Assembly: GCA_902766845.1 (NCBI GenBank) | Contig: CACXFD010000175.1 | Span: forward strand, 1-9,987 | DNA: 9,987 bases | From: an uncultured Lachnospiraceae bacterium | Lineage (GTDB): Bacteria > Bacillota > Clostridia > Lachnospirales > Lachnospiraceae | Direction: 5' to 3' | Part shown: piece after piece, positions 1 through 7,276 of the stretch | Position numbering within the stretch: position 1 is the stretch's first letter | How the letters are laid out: each line of letters begins with the position of its first letter | The notes under the pieces: model-generated | The model's input: the letters and a program-made list of their open reading frames with translations, nothing else | Database searches by the model: none | What the model was told of the DNA's origin: nothing | Translations under genes and position numbers: made by a program

Positions 1-1055
1 AGCGCAATGTGAACACCGTATTCCAGCGCTATGCGCTTTTCCCCCATCTGAATGTGTTTGAAAACGTGGCGTTCCCGCTTCGGGAAAAGCGCGTTCCCAA
101 AGCGGAAATCGAAACGCGCGTCAACGACATGCTCAAGCTGGTGGCCCTCACCGGCTTTGAAAAGCGCAGCGTCACCAGTCTCTCCGGCGGACAGCAGCAG
201 CGCGTGGCCATCGCCCGCACGCTGGCGCCCGAGCCGCAGGTGCTCTTCATGGACGAGCCCCTGTCCAACCTGGACGCGAAGCTCCGCCTGGAGATGCGCT
301 ACGAGCTGCAGCGCCTGCACGTGGAGACCGGCTCCACCTTCGTGTACGTGACCCACGACCAGATGGAGGCTATGACGCTGGCCACCCGCATCTGCCTGAT
401 CAACAACGGCGTCCTGCAGCAGTATGAGGCCCCGCTCACGGTCTACAACCGCCCCGAGAACCTGTTTGCCGCGGACTTTGTCGGCAACCCCGCCATCAAC
501 TTCGTGGACGCGAAGGGAGGCCAGCAGGGCGGCGCCGTGGAACTGACCATCCTGGACGGCCGACGGGCCCGCTTCATCTCGAACGAGCCGTTGGATCTGG
601 AGGCCTGGTTCGCGGAGAGAGACCGTCTGGCAGCAGAAAAGGCGGAGGCGGAAAAGGCCCGCCTGCAGAAGAAGGGCGCGGTGGAGAAATCCAACAAGGA
701 CGAGGTCTTCCAGTACCACGTGCAGAAGGTGGAGGAGGAGGACTACAGCCTGCAGGATATGCCGGAGCTGACCAACGAGGACCTGGTGCTGGCCTTCCGT
801 CCCGAGGCGATCGACCTCGCGGAGGAGGGCGCCGCGGGCGCGCTGGACGCCACCATCTACGGCGCCATGCCCACCGGCATGGAATCCACCTTAAAGCTCC
901 GCGTGGGCGGCTTCCTGCTTACCGGCGTGGTCTTTGGCAGCACGGCCTATCAGATCGGCCAGAAGACCCGCATCGTTGTGAGCGGCACGGACGTCCTGCT
1001 GTTTGACAGAAAGAGCGGCAGACGCATCGCGGCCGGCCGCCTCGAGATCGAGTAA
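1..1055 (+). CDS. Sugar-type ABC transporter ATP-binding protein (MalK/UgpC/MsmK-like), 5' end outside window
   Basis: This is the ATPase subunit of an ABC importer that powers uptake of a sugar or similar solute from the cytoplasmic face. The frame is open to the left edge, so the Walker A part lies outside the window. Counting from the GTG at 9, one sees the Q-loop (VFQRYALFPH, 4-13), the signature LSGGQQQR (58-65), Walker B VLFMDEP (78-84), the D-loop SNLD (86-89) and the H-loop VTHDQMEA (114-121). A C-terminal regulatory region follows, with the RPEAIDL landmark near 264-270. Between them, at about 196-255, lies an unusually long Lys/Glu/Ala-rich linker that looks helical. The HAD gene begins 14 bases downstream, which suggests a sugar-use operon. 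The Q-loop wording also resembles PotA (polyamine) ATPases, but the region after the signature and the neighbour favour a sugar role. The substrate cannot be told. Confidence 0.9.
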   Translation, partial: RNVNTVFQRYALFPHLNVFENVAFPLREKRVPKAEIETRVNDMLKLVALTGFEKRSVTSLSGGQQQRVAIARTLAPEPQVLFMDEPLSNLDAKLRLEMRYELQRLHVETGSTFVYVTHDQMEAMTLATRICLINNGVLQQYEAPLTVYNRPENLFAADFVGNPAINFVDAKGGQQGGAVELTILDGRRARFISNEPLDLEAWFAERDRLAAEKAEAEKARLQKKGAVEKSNKDEVFQYHVQKVEEEDYSLQDMPELTNEDLVLAFRPEAIDLAEEGAAGALDATIYGAMPTGMESTLKLRVGGFLLTGVVFGSTAYQIGQKTRIVVSGTDVLLFDRKSGRRIAAGRLEIE

Positions 1056-1069
1056 GGAGCATACCGCGC

Positions 1070-1810
1070 ATGTGCGCAGAGAAAAGAAGAGAGACCGCTG
1101 CGGCCGGGGGAGAGCCTGGCCGCGGCCGCCGCAGACCGCTCCCGCCCGGGGCGGTCCGCGGCGTATTATTTGACTGCAACGGCACCATGGTCTTTGACGA
1201 GGCCTTTCACACGCAGGCCTGGAAGGTGTTCCTGCGGGAGAAGCTGGGCCATGACGTGGACGAGCGTGAGTTCCACACCTGGGTGCACGGCGTAAACGGC
1301 GACGTGACCGTGCGCCACTACCTGGGGGAGGAGCTGGAAGGGGAAAGGCTCCACGCGCTCATGGAGGAGAAGGAGGTCCTCTACCGGCGGCTGGCCCGGG
1401 AGAGCGGGGCCTTCGTTCTCGCGCCCGGCCTGGAGGCCTTCCTGGAGCTGCTCGCCTCGCGCGGGATCCCCGCCGCCATCGGCACGGCGGCCGCGGACGG
1501 GAACGTGCGCTTCTTCTTCGAGGAGCTTCCGCTCGCGCGCTGGTTCACGATGGACCGCGTCATCCACAACGACGGGACCTTCCCCGGAAAGCCCGCGCCG
1601 GACATCTATCTGCGCGGGGCGGCTGCCATCGGCGTGCCGATCGGGGAGTGCCTGCTCTTTGAGGACGCCGCTGCCGGCATCGAGGCAGGCCTTCGCGCCG
1701 GGGCCGGGAAGATCTGCGGCGTGGCCTCCATGCTGACGCCGGAGGAGCTCCTCTCCTGCGGCGCGGATGCGGCGGTATTCGATTACCGCGGCGCGGAGGC
1801 GCTGCTGTAG
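1070..1810 (+). CDS. HAD-superfamily hydrolase, beta-phosphoglucomutase-like
   Basis: A 246-residue cytoplasmic HAD protein of the beta-phosphoglucomutase/phosphatase branch, likely acting on a sugar phosphate. Motif I is FDCNGTM with nucleophile D35. The usual second Asp, the general acid/base, is Asn37. Motif II is T139 (IGTAAA), motif III is K174 (GKPAPD) and motif IV is E198-D199 (LFEDAAAG). A helical cap fills about 43-115. The start is ATG 1070, with TAAGGAG ten bases upstream overlapping the stop of the preceding ABC ATPase gene. No later in-frame start precedes motif I, so the protein carries an odd 30-residue Arg/Gly/Pro-rich N-terminal extension that most relatives lack. Placement directly behind a sugar-type ABC ATPase suggests co-transcription and a role in handling the imported sugar. 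Whether it is a mutase or a phosphatase is open, and the Asn37 change argues for checking. Confidence 0.85.
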   Translation: MCAEKRRETAAAGGEPGRGRRRPLPPGAVRGVLFDCNGTMVFDEAFHTQAWKVFLREKLGHDVDEREFHTWVHGVNGDVTVRHYLGEELEGERLHALMEEKEVLYRRLARESGAFVLAPGLEAFLELLASRGIPAAIGTAAADGNVRFFFEELPLARWFTMDRVIHNDGTFPGKPAPDIYLRGAAAIGVPIGECLLFEDAAAGIEAGLRAGAGKICGVASMLTPEELLSCGADAAVFDYRGAEALL

Positions 1811-1963
1811 GGCGCCTCGGTCACATCGGTGGCCGCGGAAAGAAGAGCTTCTGCCGCGTCCGTTCATAAGTTGCGCGAAGAAGAGCAAATAATACGATCA
1901 GAGTAATAAGAACATCCGGCACGTCTGACAAAGATGCCTTTGCTTTGGCCTGGTGGTGAGTGT

Positions 1964-3190
1964 ATGAAGAAAAGGTTTTTTCCCCTGCTTATGGTGTTGA
2001 CTGTCTGTATGATCGTGAGTGCGTGCGGAGGTTATGGACCTGTCGGGCAGGAGCATTCAGACATGGCCGAATTACCCGAATCCGTCAGTCAGATCGTCGT
2101 GGAGCAGGAAACGGACCCCAATGGAGTTGCATTGGAACGCCTTCCGTTTGCCGGAACCGATGGAGCAGTGAAGATCGCAGGCGGAATGCGGCTGCCGGAA
2201 GGGGAAGAAAACGGACTACACTTTCTGTCCGGGGCGGATGATCTTCGAAAAATGCTGGAATGCAGAGGGGATACGGATACAGTAATCCTTGATGTGGACG
2301 GCGATGTGTTTTTTGAGAGCGTTGATACCGAAGAGTTCCTTTCGGCTTTCGGCAGTGAACTGTTTTCATCGGGGGATATTCTGGCGGCCCATATTCAGCT
2401 TCCGAGTTTTCCGCTGCTTTTGCGCATCGTTTCCCTGAAGAAAACGGATCATGTTCTGGAGATCATGTATTCGCTGCACAAGGGCTCGGAACCGCTGGGA
2501 CCGCAGGAAACCGACTGGACGGTATTGCTGAAGGTGCCGGCAGGTCAAGGCAACGGAATTGACCGGGTTGACTGGACCCTGTCAAGCGCAGCGGACTCAG
2601 ATGAGTTTTCCTGTCATGCGAGGATGGTCGTTTTTGAAAATGAAATGCCGTCATGGATCAGCAGTACAGGTTTTATCGAGTTTAATGAACGGTGCGCTGT
2701 TGTGAATTCATGGGAAGAACTAAAGAGCGAGTGGACCGTTTCCGAAGGCCGGACGGAGCCGGAGGCCAACGGCGGGCGGGTAAGCGAACAGACGGTGCTC
2801 AAGGAAATGGATGTTGAATCGGAGTACGGTGTATACAACCATATGACCGTCAATTCGTTTCTGGAAGGATACGAAAAAGACCTGTTCGAAACCGACAGCC
2901 TGTACGTGATTTATTTTTGGGTCGATCGTTACGATTGCTACGCAGTACCATCGGCTGTGTTGACAGGAAACCAGCTGCAGGTTGCTCTGGAGGAAACCGT
3001 GAGAGGGGGATCCGACGCGAACTCTCCGGCTGCCATACTGGTCGAAGTGCCAAAACAAACCGCAGACAGTATCCAAAGCGTGAGGTTACATTGGAGCGAG
3101 AGTTTTGCAAGGCTCTATCCAATCCATGAACAGAACAGCGAGGAGGGACATACAAAAGATATAAGCGATCAAACGTCAAGTATGAATTGA
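1964..3190 (+). CDS. Predicted lipoprotein of unknown function with two diverged repeats of one domain
   Basis: I do not recognise a function. The 408-residue product starts with a Lys/Arg n-region, a hydrophobic stretch and the lipobox V18-S19-A20-C21, so it should be a membrane-anchored extracytoplasmic lipoprotein. I chose ATG 1964, preceded by GGTGGTGAG, over the in-frame ATG at 1934, which has no ribosome binding site and would bury the signal peptide. Residues 125-204 and 299-377 follow the same pattern (FL, then F/Y, LF, a hydrophobic core, a VP near the end and a closing W) and are nearly equal in length, pointing to an internal duplication. The second copy is preceded by SWEEL, and similar modules occur in clostridial lipoproteins. 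The gene looks clearly AT-richer than its neighbours, is flanked by non-coding gaps and ends before a strong terminator, so it is probably its own unit and possibly acquired. Confidence 0.75.
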   Translation: MKKRFFPLLMVLTVCMIVSACGGYGPVGQEHSDMAELPESVSQIVVEQETDPNGVALERLPFAGTDGAVKIAGGMRLPEGEENGLHFLSGADDLRKMLECRGDTDTVILDVDGDVFFESVDTEEFLSAFGSELFSSGDILAAHIQLPSFPLLLRIVSLKKTDHVLEIMYSLHKGSEPLGPQETDWTVLLKVPAGQGNGIDRVDWTLSSAADSDEFSCHARMVVFENEMPSWISSTGFIEFNERCAVVNSWEELKSEWTVSEGRTEPEANGGRVSEQTVLKEMDVESEYGVYNHMTVNSFLEGYEKDLFETDSLYVIYFWVDRYDCYAVPSAVLTGNQLQVALEETVRGGSDANSPAAILVEVPKQTADSIQSVRLHWSESFARLYPIHEQNSEEGHTKDISDQTSSMN

Positions 3191-3245
3191 GGTTTTTTCC
3201 TGGAGATTCCGATTTGGCTTAAGCGAGATTGAATGATGAAATACC

Positions 3246-3278
3246 AAAACCGCAGCCCCGAGAGGGCTGCGGTTTTTT
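3246..3278 (+). terminator. Intrinsic terminator between convergent genes
   Basis: A perfect 13-bp stem (AAAACCGCAGCCC at 3246-3258 with GGGCTGCGGTTTT at 3264-3276) closes a 5-base loop, and the plus strand continues as an unbroken run of six T (3273-3278). It lies 55 bases after the lipoprotein gene and should end that transcript. The A-run on the left side gives four T on the minus strand, so it may also serve, more weakly, the convergent aldo/keto reductase gene that ends at 3340. Confidence 0.93.
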
Positions 3279-3339
3279 ATTGCATGTGCAAAGACTGCAC
3301 ATACGTGCAGACAGAAAGGTGCATTTTTCCGGTGAGGCC

Positions 3340-4470
3340 TTATCCGACCTTCTCGGCGAAATCCGCGAGCGCCTCGGAGATCTTGATCTGCTGCGGGCAG
3401 ACCGCTTCGCAGCTGCGGCAGCCGAGGCAGGCCTGCGGCTGTTTCTCCTCCGGCAGGGCCATCAGCGCCATCGGCGCAATGAAGCCGCCCCCGGTGTAGA
3501 GGTGCTCGTTATACAGCGAGAGCAGGTGCGGGATGTCCAGCTCCATCGGGCAATGACTCACGCAGTAGTGGCAGGCTGTACAGGGGACCGTGTTGATCTG
3601 CAGCATGCGGTCCGCGATCTCAAGCAGCACCTTCTGCTCCTCTTCGGACAGCGGCTTATCCTCGGCAAAAGTCGCGAGGTTCTTTTCGAGCTGCTCCTGG
3701 TTGGACATGCCGGAGAGGATCACGGTCACGCCGGGCTGGGCCGTCAGGAAACGGAAGGCCCACGCGGCGATCTCCTCGTCCGGACGCATCGCCTTCAGCG
3801 CCGCTTCATCCTGCGGCTCCAGATGCGCCAGGCGTCCGCCGCGCAGCGGCTCCATGACCCAGACCGGGATGCCGTACTGAGCCAGCAGCTCCACTTTTTT
3901 CTTTCCGTCCTGGAAGGTCCAGTCCAGATAGTTGAGCTGGAGCTGGCAGAATTCCATGTCCTTCCCGCGCTCTTCGAGAAAACGCTTCAGGACTTCGTAG
4001 CTGCCGTGGCACGAAAAGCCCAGATGCGTGATGCGGCCGGCCTTTTTCTGCTCCAGCAGGTAGTCGTGGATCCCGTAGGCCGGGTCCCGATACGCGTCGA
4101 TGTTCATCTCGCAGACGTTGTGGTAGAGATAGAAATCAAAGTGATCGTACCCGGTGCGGCGCTGCTGCTCCTCAAAGATCTCACGGACTTTGGGCATGTT
4201 GGACAGGTCATAGCCCGGGAACTTGGTCGCGAAATAATAGCTGTCACGCGGATACTTCGAGAGACAGCGCGCGACGACCTCTTCGGAATGCTCCCCGTGG
4301 TAGCCCCACGCGGAATCGAAATAGTTGATTCCGGCTTCGATCGCGGTGTCCACCATGCGCCGGGTGGCGGGCTCGTCGATCCGCGCGTCGTCCCCGTCGA
4401 TCACAGGCAGACGCATGGCGCCGAAGCCGAGGGCAGACAGTTTCAGGTCCTGGAAGGTGCGGTAGATCAT
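3340..4470 (-). CDS. Aldo/keto reductase with C-terminal dicluster 4Fe-4S ferredoxin domain
   Basis: A 376-residue cytoplasmic oxidoreductase. The N-terminal TIM-barrel shows the AKR catalytic tetrad: D52 and Y57 (FDSAWGYHG), K83 (FATKF) and H117 (YLYHN). The barrel runs to about residue 280. The C-terminal part carries two ferredoxin motifs, C297-C300-C303-C307 and C348-C351-C354-C358, each followed by Pro, typical of two [4Fe-4S] clusters. The family (annotated as predicted aldo/keto reductase, Fe-S type) is common in anaerobic Firmicutes and presumably links carbonyl reduction to ferredoxin-like electron flow. The natural substrate is unknown. ATG 4470 has AAAGGAG eight bases upstream (4479-4485). 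The PAP2 gene ends 36 bases upstream on the same strand, so the two are likely co-transcribed. The frame is complete and all catalytic and cluster residues are present. Confidence 0.93.
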   Translation of the reverse strand: MIYRTFQDLKLSALGFGAMRLPVIDGDDARIDEPATRRMVDTAIEAGINYFDSAWGYHGEHSEEVVARCLSKYPRDSYYFATKFPGYDLSNMPKVREIFEEQQRRTGYDHFDFYLYHNVCEMNIDAYRDPAYGIHDYLLEQKKAGRITHLGFSCHGSYEVLKRFLEERGKDMEFCQLQLNYLDWTFQDGKKKVELLAQYGIPVWVMEPLRGGRLAHLEPQDEAALKAMRPDEEIAAWAFRFLTAQPGVTVILSGMSNQEQLEKNLATFAEDKPLSEEEQKVLLEIADRMLQINTVPCTACHYCVSHCPMELDIPHLLSLYNEHLYTGGGFIAPMALMALPEEKQPQACLGCRSCEAVCPQQIKISEALADFAEKVG

Positions 4471-4506
4471 GGATCGTTCTCCTTTCGGGTGTGGATGGGC
4501 ATGTAT

Positions 4507-5193
4507 TTACGGGATAAGTTCTTTGCCCGGGTCCAGTTTTTTCATCAGCAGGTAACAGCCGACGGCGATGCCGATGCCGCCGGGGATATCGATCACGTAA
4601 TGCTGTTTGGTGAAGACCGTGGACAGACAGATCAGCACGGTCATGATCAGCGAATAGGCCCGGAAGCCCTTCGAGATCTCTTTCCGGCCGCGCACGCCCA
4701 GATAGCAGTAGGCGCTGATCAGGCAGTGATAGGACGGGAACAGGTTGAACGCGTAGCGTCCGCCGTCCGCCCCGTAGATCACGCGCAGCAGCGCCGGGAA
4801 CACGCCGGGCTGCATGGCGGCTTCCATCAGGTGCTCGGCTTCCCGGTCCATGTAGGTGGGCAGGAACACGAAGAACAGAAAGCCGATCACGTACGCGAGG
4901 GACAGGCCGAGGATGTAATTCTTGAAATGCTTTTTCCCGGTCAGCGAGACCGCGATGGGCCCGCAGATCCAGAATACGTAGGAAAACAGGTAGATGACCG
5001 CGAAGACCGGCACGATCGGGATCCGGTCATCCAGGAACGGGATCTTGCACGGAAACGCGTAGGAGATGGTGCCGAGCACGCGGCTCAGCAGATCACCGAG
5101 ACGGTACATTCCGTACTGCAGCGCAAAGTAAACGATGCCGAAAACGTAGCCCCAGCGGGGGATGCGGCGGATCTTTTCGAGAAACTGCTTCAT
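4507..5193 (-). CDS. PAP2-family integral membrane phosphatase (inositolphosphotransferase-like subtype)
   Basis: A 228-residue polytopic membrane protein with about six hydrophobic segments (near residues 14-30, 58-82, 92-112, 153-167, 179-194 and 199-217). It shows the PAP2 active-site motifs FPSYH (152-156) and, further on, K196 with H198 and D202 in TKQHYVID, the proposed phospho-histidine chemistry centre. The classic first motif KxxxxxxRP is not evident, which fits the Aur1/Ipt1-like PAP2 subtype. Likely substrates are lipid phosphates or pyrophosphates, but none can be named. The start at 5193 has GAGGTG (5198-5203) just upstream. The frame is open to an ATG at 5265, but that codon sits inside a promoter -10 region, so the longer reading is unlikely. 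The aldo/keto reductase gene follows after 36 bases. Confidence 0.87.
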   Translation of the reverse strand: MKQFLEKIRRIPRWGYVFGIVYFALQYGMYRLGDLLSRVLGTISYAFPCKIPFLDDRIPIVPVFAVIYLFSYVFWICGPIAVSLTGKKHFKNYILGLSLAYVIGFLFFVFLPTYMDREAEHLMEAAMQPGVFPALLRVIYGADGGRYAFNLFPSYHCLISAYCYLGVRGRKEISKGFRAYSLIMTVLICLSTVFTKQHYVIDIPGGIGIAVGCYLLMKKLDPGKELIP

Positions 5194-5197
5194 GGGA

Positions 5198-5203
5198 CAC
5201 CTC
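5198..5203 (-). promoter_or_regulatory. Ribosome binding site fixing the PAP2 start at 5193
   Basis: GAGGTG on the minus strand lies four bases before the ATG at 5193. No comparable site precedes the ATG at 5265, and that codon overlaps the promoter. The site therefore decides for the 228-residue protein. Confidence 0.7.
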
Positions 5204-5255
5204 GAAAGACGGCGGCCGAAAGACCGGAGAGGGAAAACGGGATACTTCTGAAAAC

Positions 5256-5281
5256 AGTATAGCATAAATCGGCCGTGTCAG
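5256..5281 (-). promoter_or_regulatory. Extended -10 promoter for the PAP2-aldo/keto reductase pair
   Basis: On the minus strand TGCTATACT (5264-5256) is an extended -10 box of the TGnTATAAT type. A -35-like CTGACA lies at 5281-5276, but with only 14 bases between the boxes, so the extended -10 probably carries recognition. Transcription would begin near 5249, giving a leader of about 55 bases to the ATG at 5193. The upstream box overlaps the stop codon of the sulfoxide reductase gene. Confidence 0.6.
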
Positions 5282-5790
5282 TCCAGAAGCGGCGCCAGGA
5301 TCCGCTCCAGCTCCTGTGCGAAGGCCTCCAGACCGATCCGGTCTTCCTCCGAAAAGCGGGCCGGAATCGGGCTGTCGATGTCCAGGACGCCGATGACGCG
5401 GCGCGGCGCCGCGTGCAGCGGGATCACGATCTCCGAGCGCGACGCGCTGTCACAGGCGATGTGTCCCGGGAACGCGTGCACGTCCGGGACCAGCTGGGTC
5501 CGGTCGAGGGCCGCGGCCGTGCCGCAGACGCCCCGGCCCAGCGGGATCCGCACGCAGGCAGGCTTTCCCTGAAACGCGCCCAGCAGGAGCTCGTCCGGGG
5601 CGTCGGCCTTCGCGGCCACCGCCGCGCCGGACAGGCGCGGGCAGCTGCGCAGGAAATAGAAGCCGGCCCAGTTGATCTGCTCCAGGCTGTCCCAGAGCAG
5701 GGCCGACGCGTTCGCCAGATCCGTCAGGGGGCTGTCCACGCCCTCGCTGAGCGCGGTCAGCTGGGCGGTCATCATCGCATAATCTGTCAT
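5278..5790 (-). CDS. msrC: Free methionine-(R)-sulfoxide reductase (GAF domain, fRMsr)
   Basis: A 170-residue cytoplasmic single-GAF-domain enzyme that reduces free L-methionine-(R)-sulfoxide to methionine, normally with thioredoxin. The three cysteines of the family are present: C79 (PACVRIP), C89 (GVCGTAA) and C113 (GHIACDS). Their spacing of 10 and 24 residues is what I recall for the E. coli enzyme (C84/C94/C118). The surrounding VPDVHAFPGHIACDS and SRSEIVIPL stretches are family hallmarks, and length is normal. ATG 5790 has GGAGG seven bases upstream (5798-5802). The polymerase IV gene ends 102 bases upstream on the same strand, so msrC may be read from the polymerase promoter at 7277-7305. 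If so, DNA-damage tolerance and oxidant repair are expressed together; that coupling is inference. Confidence 0.95.
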   Translation of the reverse strand: MTDYAMMTAQLTALSEGVDSPLTDLANASALLWDSLEQINWAGFYFLRSCPRLSGAAVAAKADAPDELLLGAFQGKPACVRIPLGRGVCGTAAALDRTQLVPDVHAFPGHIACDSASRSEIVIPLHAAPRRVIGVLDIDSPIPARFSEEDRIGLEAFAQELERILAPLLD

Positions 5791-5815
5791 GAAAGTGCCT
5801 CCGGTCTGTTCTGAT

Positions 5816-5894
5816 CCGCGGCCTGCGGCCGCGGTCTGCCGTCTGCCGTATGATCCGCGGTCCTCGGTTGTATCGCGGCCTGCGGCCGCGGTCT
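5816..5894. repeat. Two copies of a 21-bp GC palindrome between polymerase IV and msrC genes
   Basis: The same 21 bases occur at 5817-5837 and 5874-5894. Each copy folds as a hairpin with a TGC loop: CCGCGGCC/GGCCGCGG in the first (5816-5834, 8 bp) and CGCGGCC/GGCCGCG in the second (5874-5890, 7 bp). A further direct repeat TGATCCGCGG occurs at 5812-5821 and 5851-5860, and GTCTGCC is tandem at 5834-5847. The second palindrome runs into the polymerase stop codon. No T-run follows on either strand, so these are not ordinary terminators. They resemble REP-type intergenic repeats or RNA-processing hairpins. Confidence 0.75.
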
Positions 5895-7146
5895 ATTCTT
5901 CTCTGTTCTTGTGCTCGTAGTCTTCGTCGTCCTTGCGCTTGCGCAGGGCCACCTCGGACTGCAGGAGCGAGGCGCGGGTCACCGCGCCGCGGCCAAAGCG
6001 CGTGCGGATGTCGTCGATGGCCGCGTCCAGCTTCTCGAGGCGTTCATGGCGGCCGTTGTCGAACAGGTCGAACTGGTGGTAGTCGTCTTCATCGTCCAGC
6101 TGGCCCGCGGACATGCCGATCAGGCGGATCGGCGTGCGGCCGTCCCAGGCCGCGTCAAAGAGCCGGCAGGCTTCGCGGAACAGCTCCTCCGTGACGTCGG
6201 TCGGCGAGGACAGGCGCGCCTGCTTGGACCGGCGCGAAAAATCCGCGAAGGTCATGTAGGCCGACACCGTATGGGCCTTGTCCCCGTGGCGCCGCAGCCG
6301 TGCCGCCACGCGTTCGGTCAGCGAGAGCAGGATGTTGTGCGCGGTCTCGGTGTCCGTGACGTCCTGCGCGAGCGTGACCTCGTGGCTGGCCGCGCGGCTG
6401 TCCGGCACGTGGAACCAGTCGGAAGAGTCGATCCCGTTCGCATAGTTATGAAGGGTCCGGCCGTGCTTGCCGAGGTGGCGCACCAGGATAGCCTCGTCGC
6501 ACTGCGCGACATCGCCGATGGTCCGCAGGCCCAGCGCGTTCAGCCGCTCCGCCGTGGAGCTGCCGCAGAAGAGCAGGTCGCGCACCGGCAGCGGCCACAT
6601 CTTGGCCGGGACCTCGTCGGGCCAGAGCGTGTGGACGCGGTCGGGCTTCTGAAAATCGCTGGCCATCTTCGCGAGCATGCGGTTCTCGGAGATGCCCACG
6701 TTCACGGTGAAGCCGAGCTCGTCCCGGATGGTCTCGCGGATGATGTCCGCGGCCTGCAGCGGACTGCCGTAGAGCAGGTCCGTGCCGGTCATGTCGAGGA
6801 AGGCCTCGTCGATCGAGAACGGCTCCACGGTCGGCGCGTAGCGCCGCAGGATCTCCATGAACGCGTCGCTCATGCGGATGTACAGGTCATAGTCGCCCGG
6901 CACGATCACGAGGTTCGGGCACTTTTTGACCGCGGCCGCGACCGGCTCCCCGGTCACGATGCCGAAGGCCTTGGCCGGGACGGACTTCGCGAGGACGATG
7001 CCGTGGCGCCGCGACTGATCCCCGCCCACGATGGCCGGAATCAGGCGCAGATCCGACTGCCCGTCGCGGATCCGGCGCACGGATTCCCACGACAGGAAGG
7101 CGGAATTCACGTCGATATGAAAGATCACGCGGCGCGGCGATGCCAT
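5893..7146 (-). CDS. dinB: Y-family DNA polymerase IV (translesion polymerase)
   Basis: A 417-residue error-prone polymerase that extends past DNA lesions, acting at the replication fork through the sliding clamp. The palm begins HIDVNSAFLSW, with metal ligand D12 and steric-gate candidate F17, and the second catalytic site is FSIDEAFLD with D113-E114. A helix-hairpin-helix region (GLRTIGDVAQ, 206-215) and the little-finger domain follow. Near the C-terminus Q358-F-D-L-F362 matches the beta-clamp binding motif. The tail after about 400 is highly charged. I chose ATG 7146, with AGGAGGAG six bases upstream. A longer frame reaches a TTG at 7305, but that codon is part of the -35 box of the gene's promoter. 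This is a DinB-like member of the clostridial type. I could not find a LexA box near the promoter, so SOS control is unproven. Confidence 0.95.
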   Translation of the reverse strand: MASPRRVIFHIDVNSAFLSWESVRRIRDGQSDLRLIPAIVGGDQSRRHGIVLAKSVPAKAFGIVTGEPVAAAVKKCPNLVIVPGDYDLYIRMSDAFMEILRRYAPTVEPFSIDEAFLDMTGTDLLYGSPLQAADIIRETIRDELGFTVNVGISENRMLAKMASDFQKPDRVHTLWPDEVPAKMWPLPVRDLLFCGSSTAERLNALGLRTIGDVAQCDEAILVRHLGKHGRTLHNYANGIDSSDWFHVPDSRAASHEVTLAQDVTDTETAHNILLSLTERVAARLRRHGDKAHTVSAYMTFADFSRRSKQARLSSPTDVTEELFREACRLFDAAWDGRTPIRLIGMSAGQLDDEDDYHQFDLFDNGRHERLEKLDAAIDDIRTRFGRGAVTRASLLQSEVALRKRKDDEDYEHKNREE

Positions 7147-7152
7147 ACGAAG

Positions 7153-7160
7153 CTCCTCCT
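7153..7160 (-). promoter_or_regulatory. Strong ribosome binding site fixing the polymerase IV start
   Basis: AGGAGGAG on the minus strand stands six bases before ATG 7146, and homology to the Y-family N-terminus begins right after that ATG. It rules out the 53-residue upstream extension of the open frame. Confidence 0.9.
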
Positions 7161-7276
7161 GCGGCCGGCCGGGGCGTGCCGGACGGACAATTGACTGAAA
7201 ACAACAGGCCTCTTGGCCGGCCCGGTTCCGAATCCGTGCGAAGCCGTGCACTGAGCTCCGGAGACCGGCTGATCTC

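Noticed and set aside
1836..1859. Inverted repeat after the HAD gene as a terminator
   Set aside because: The arms are imperfect, the loop would be too small, and no T-run follows.
1871..1909. Possible promoter for the lipoprotein gene (TTGCGC with TAATAC or TAATAA downstream)
   Set aside because: Spacings of 13 and 27 bases do not fit a standard promoter, so I cannot place one with confidence.
3229..5262. A 677-residue open frame on the plus strand across the aldo/keto reductase and PAP2 genes
   Set aside because: It is antisense to two genes with clear catalytic motifs and has no domain or ribosome binding site; it arises from GC-rich third positions.
5911..7194. A 427-residue plus-strand open frame opposite the polymerase gene
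   Set aside because: Shadow of the polymerase coding strand; its composition is His/Arg/Val-rich with no recognisable domain.
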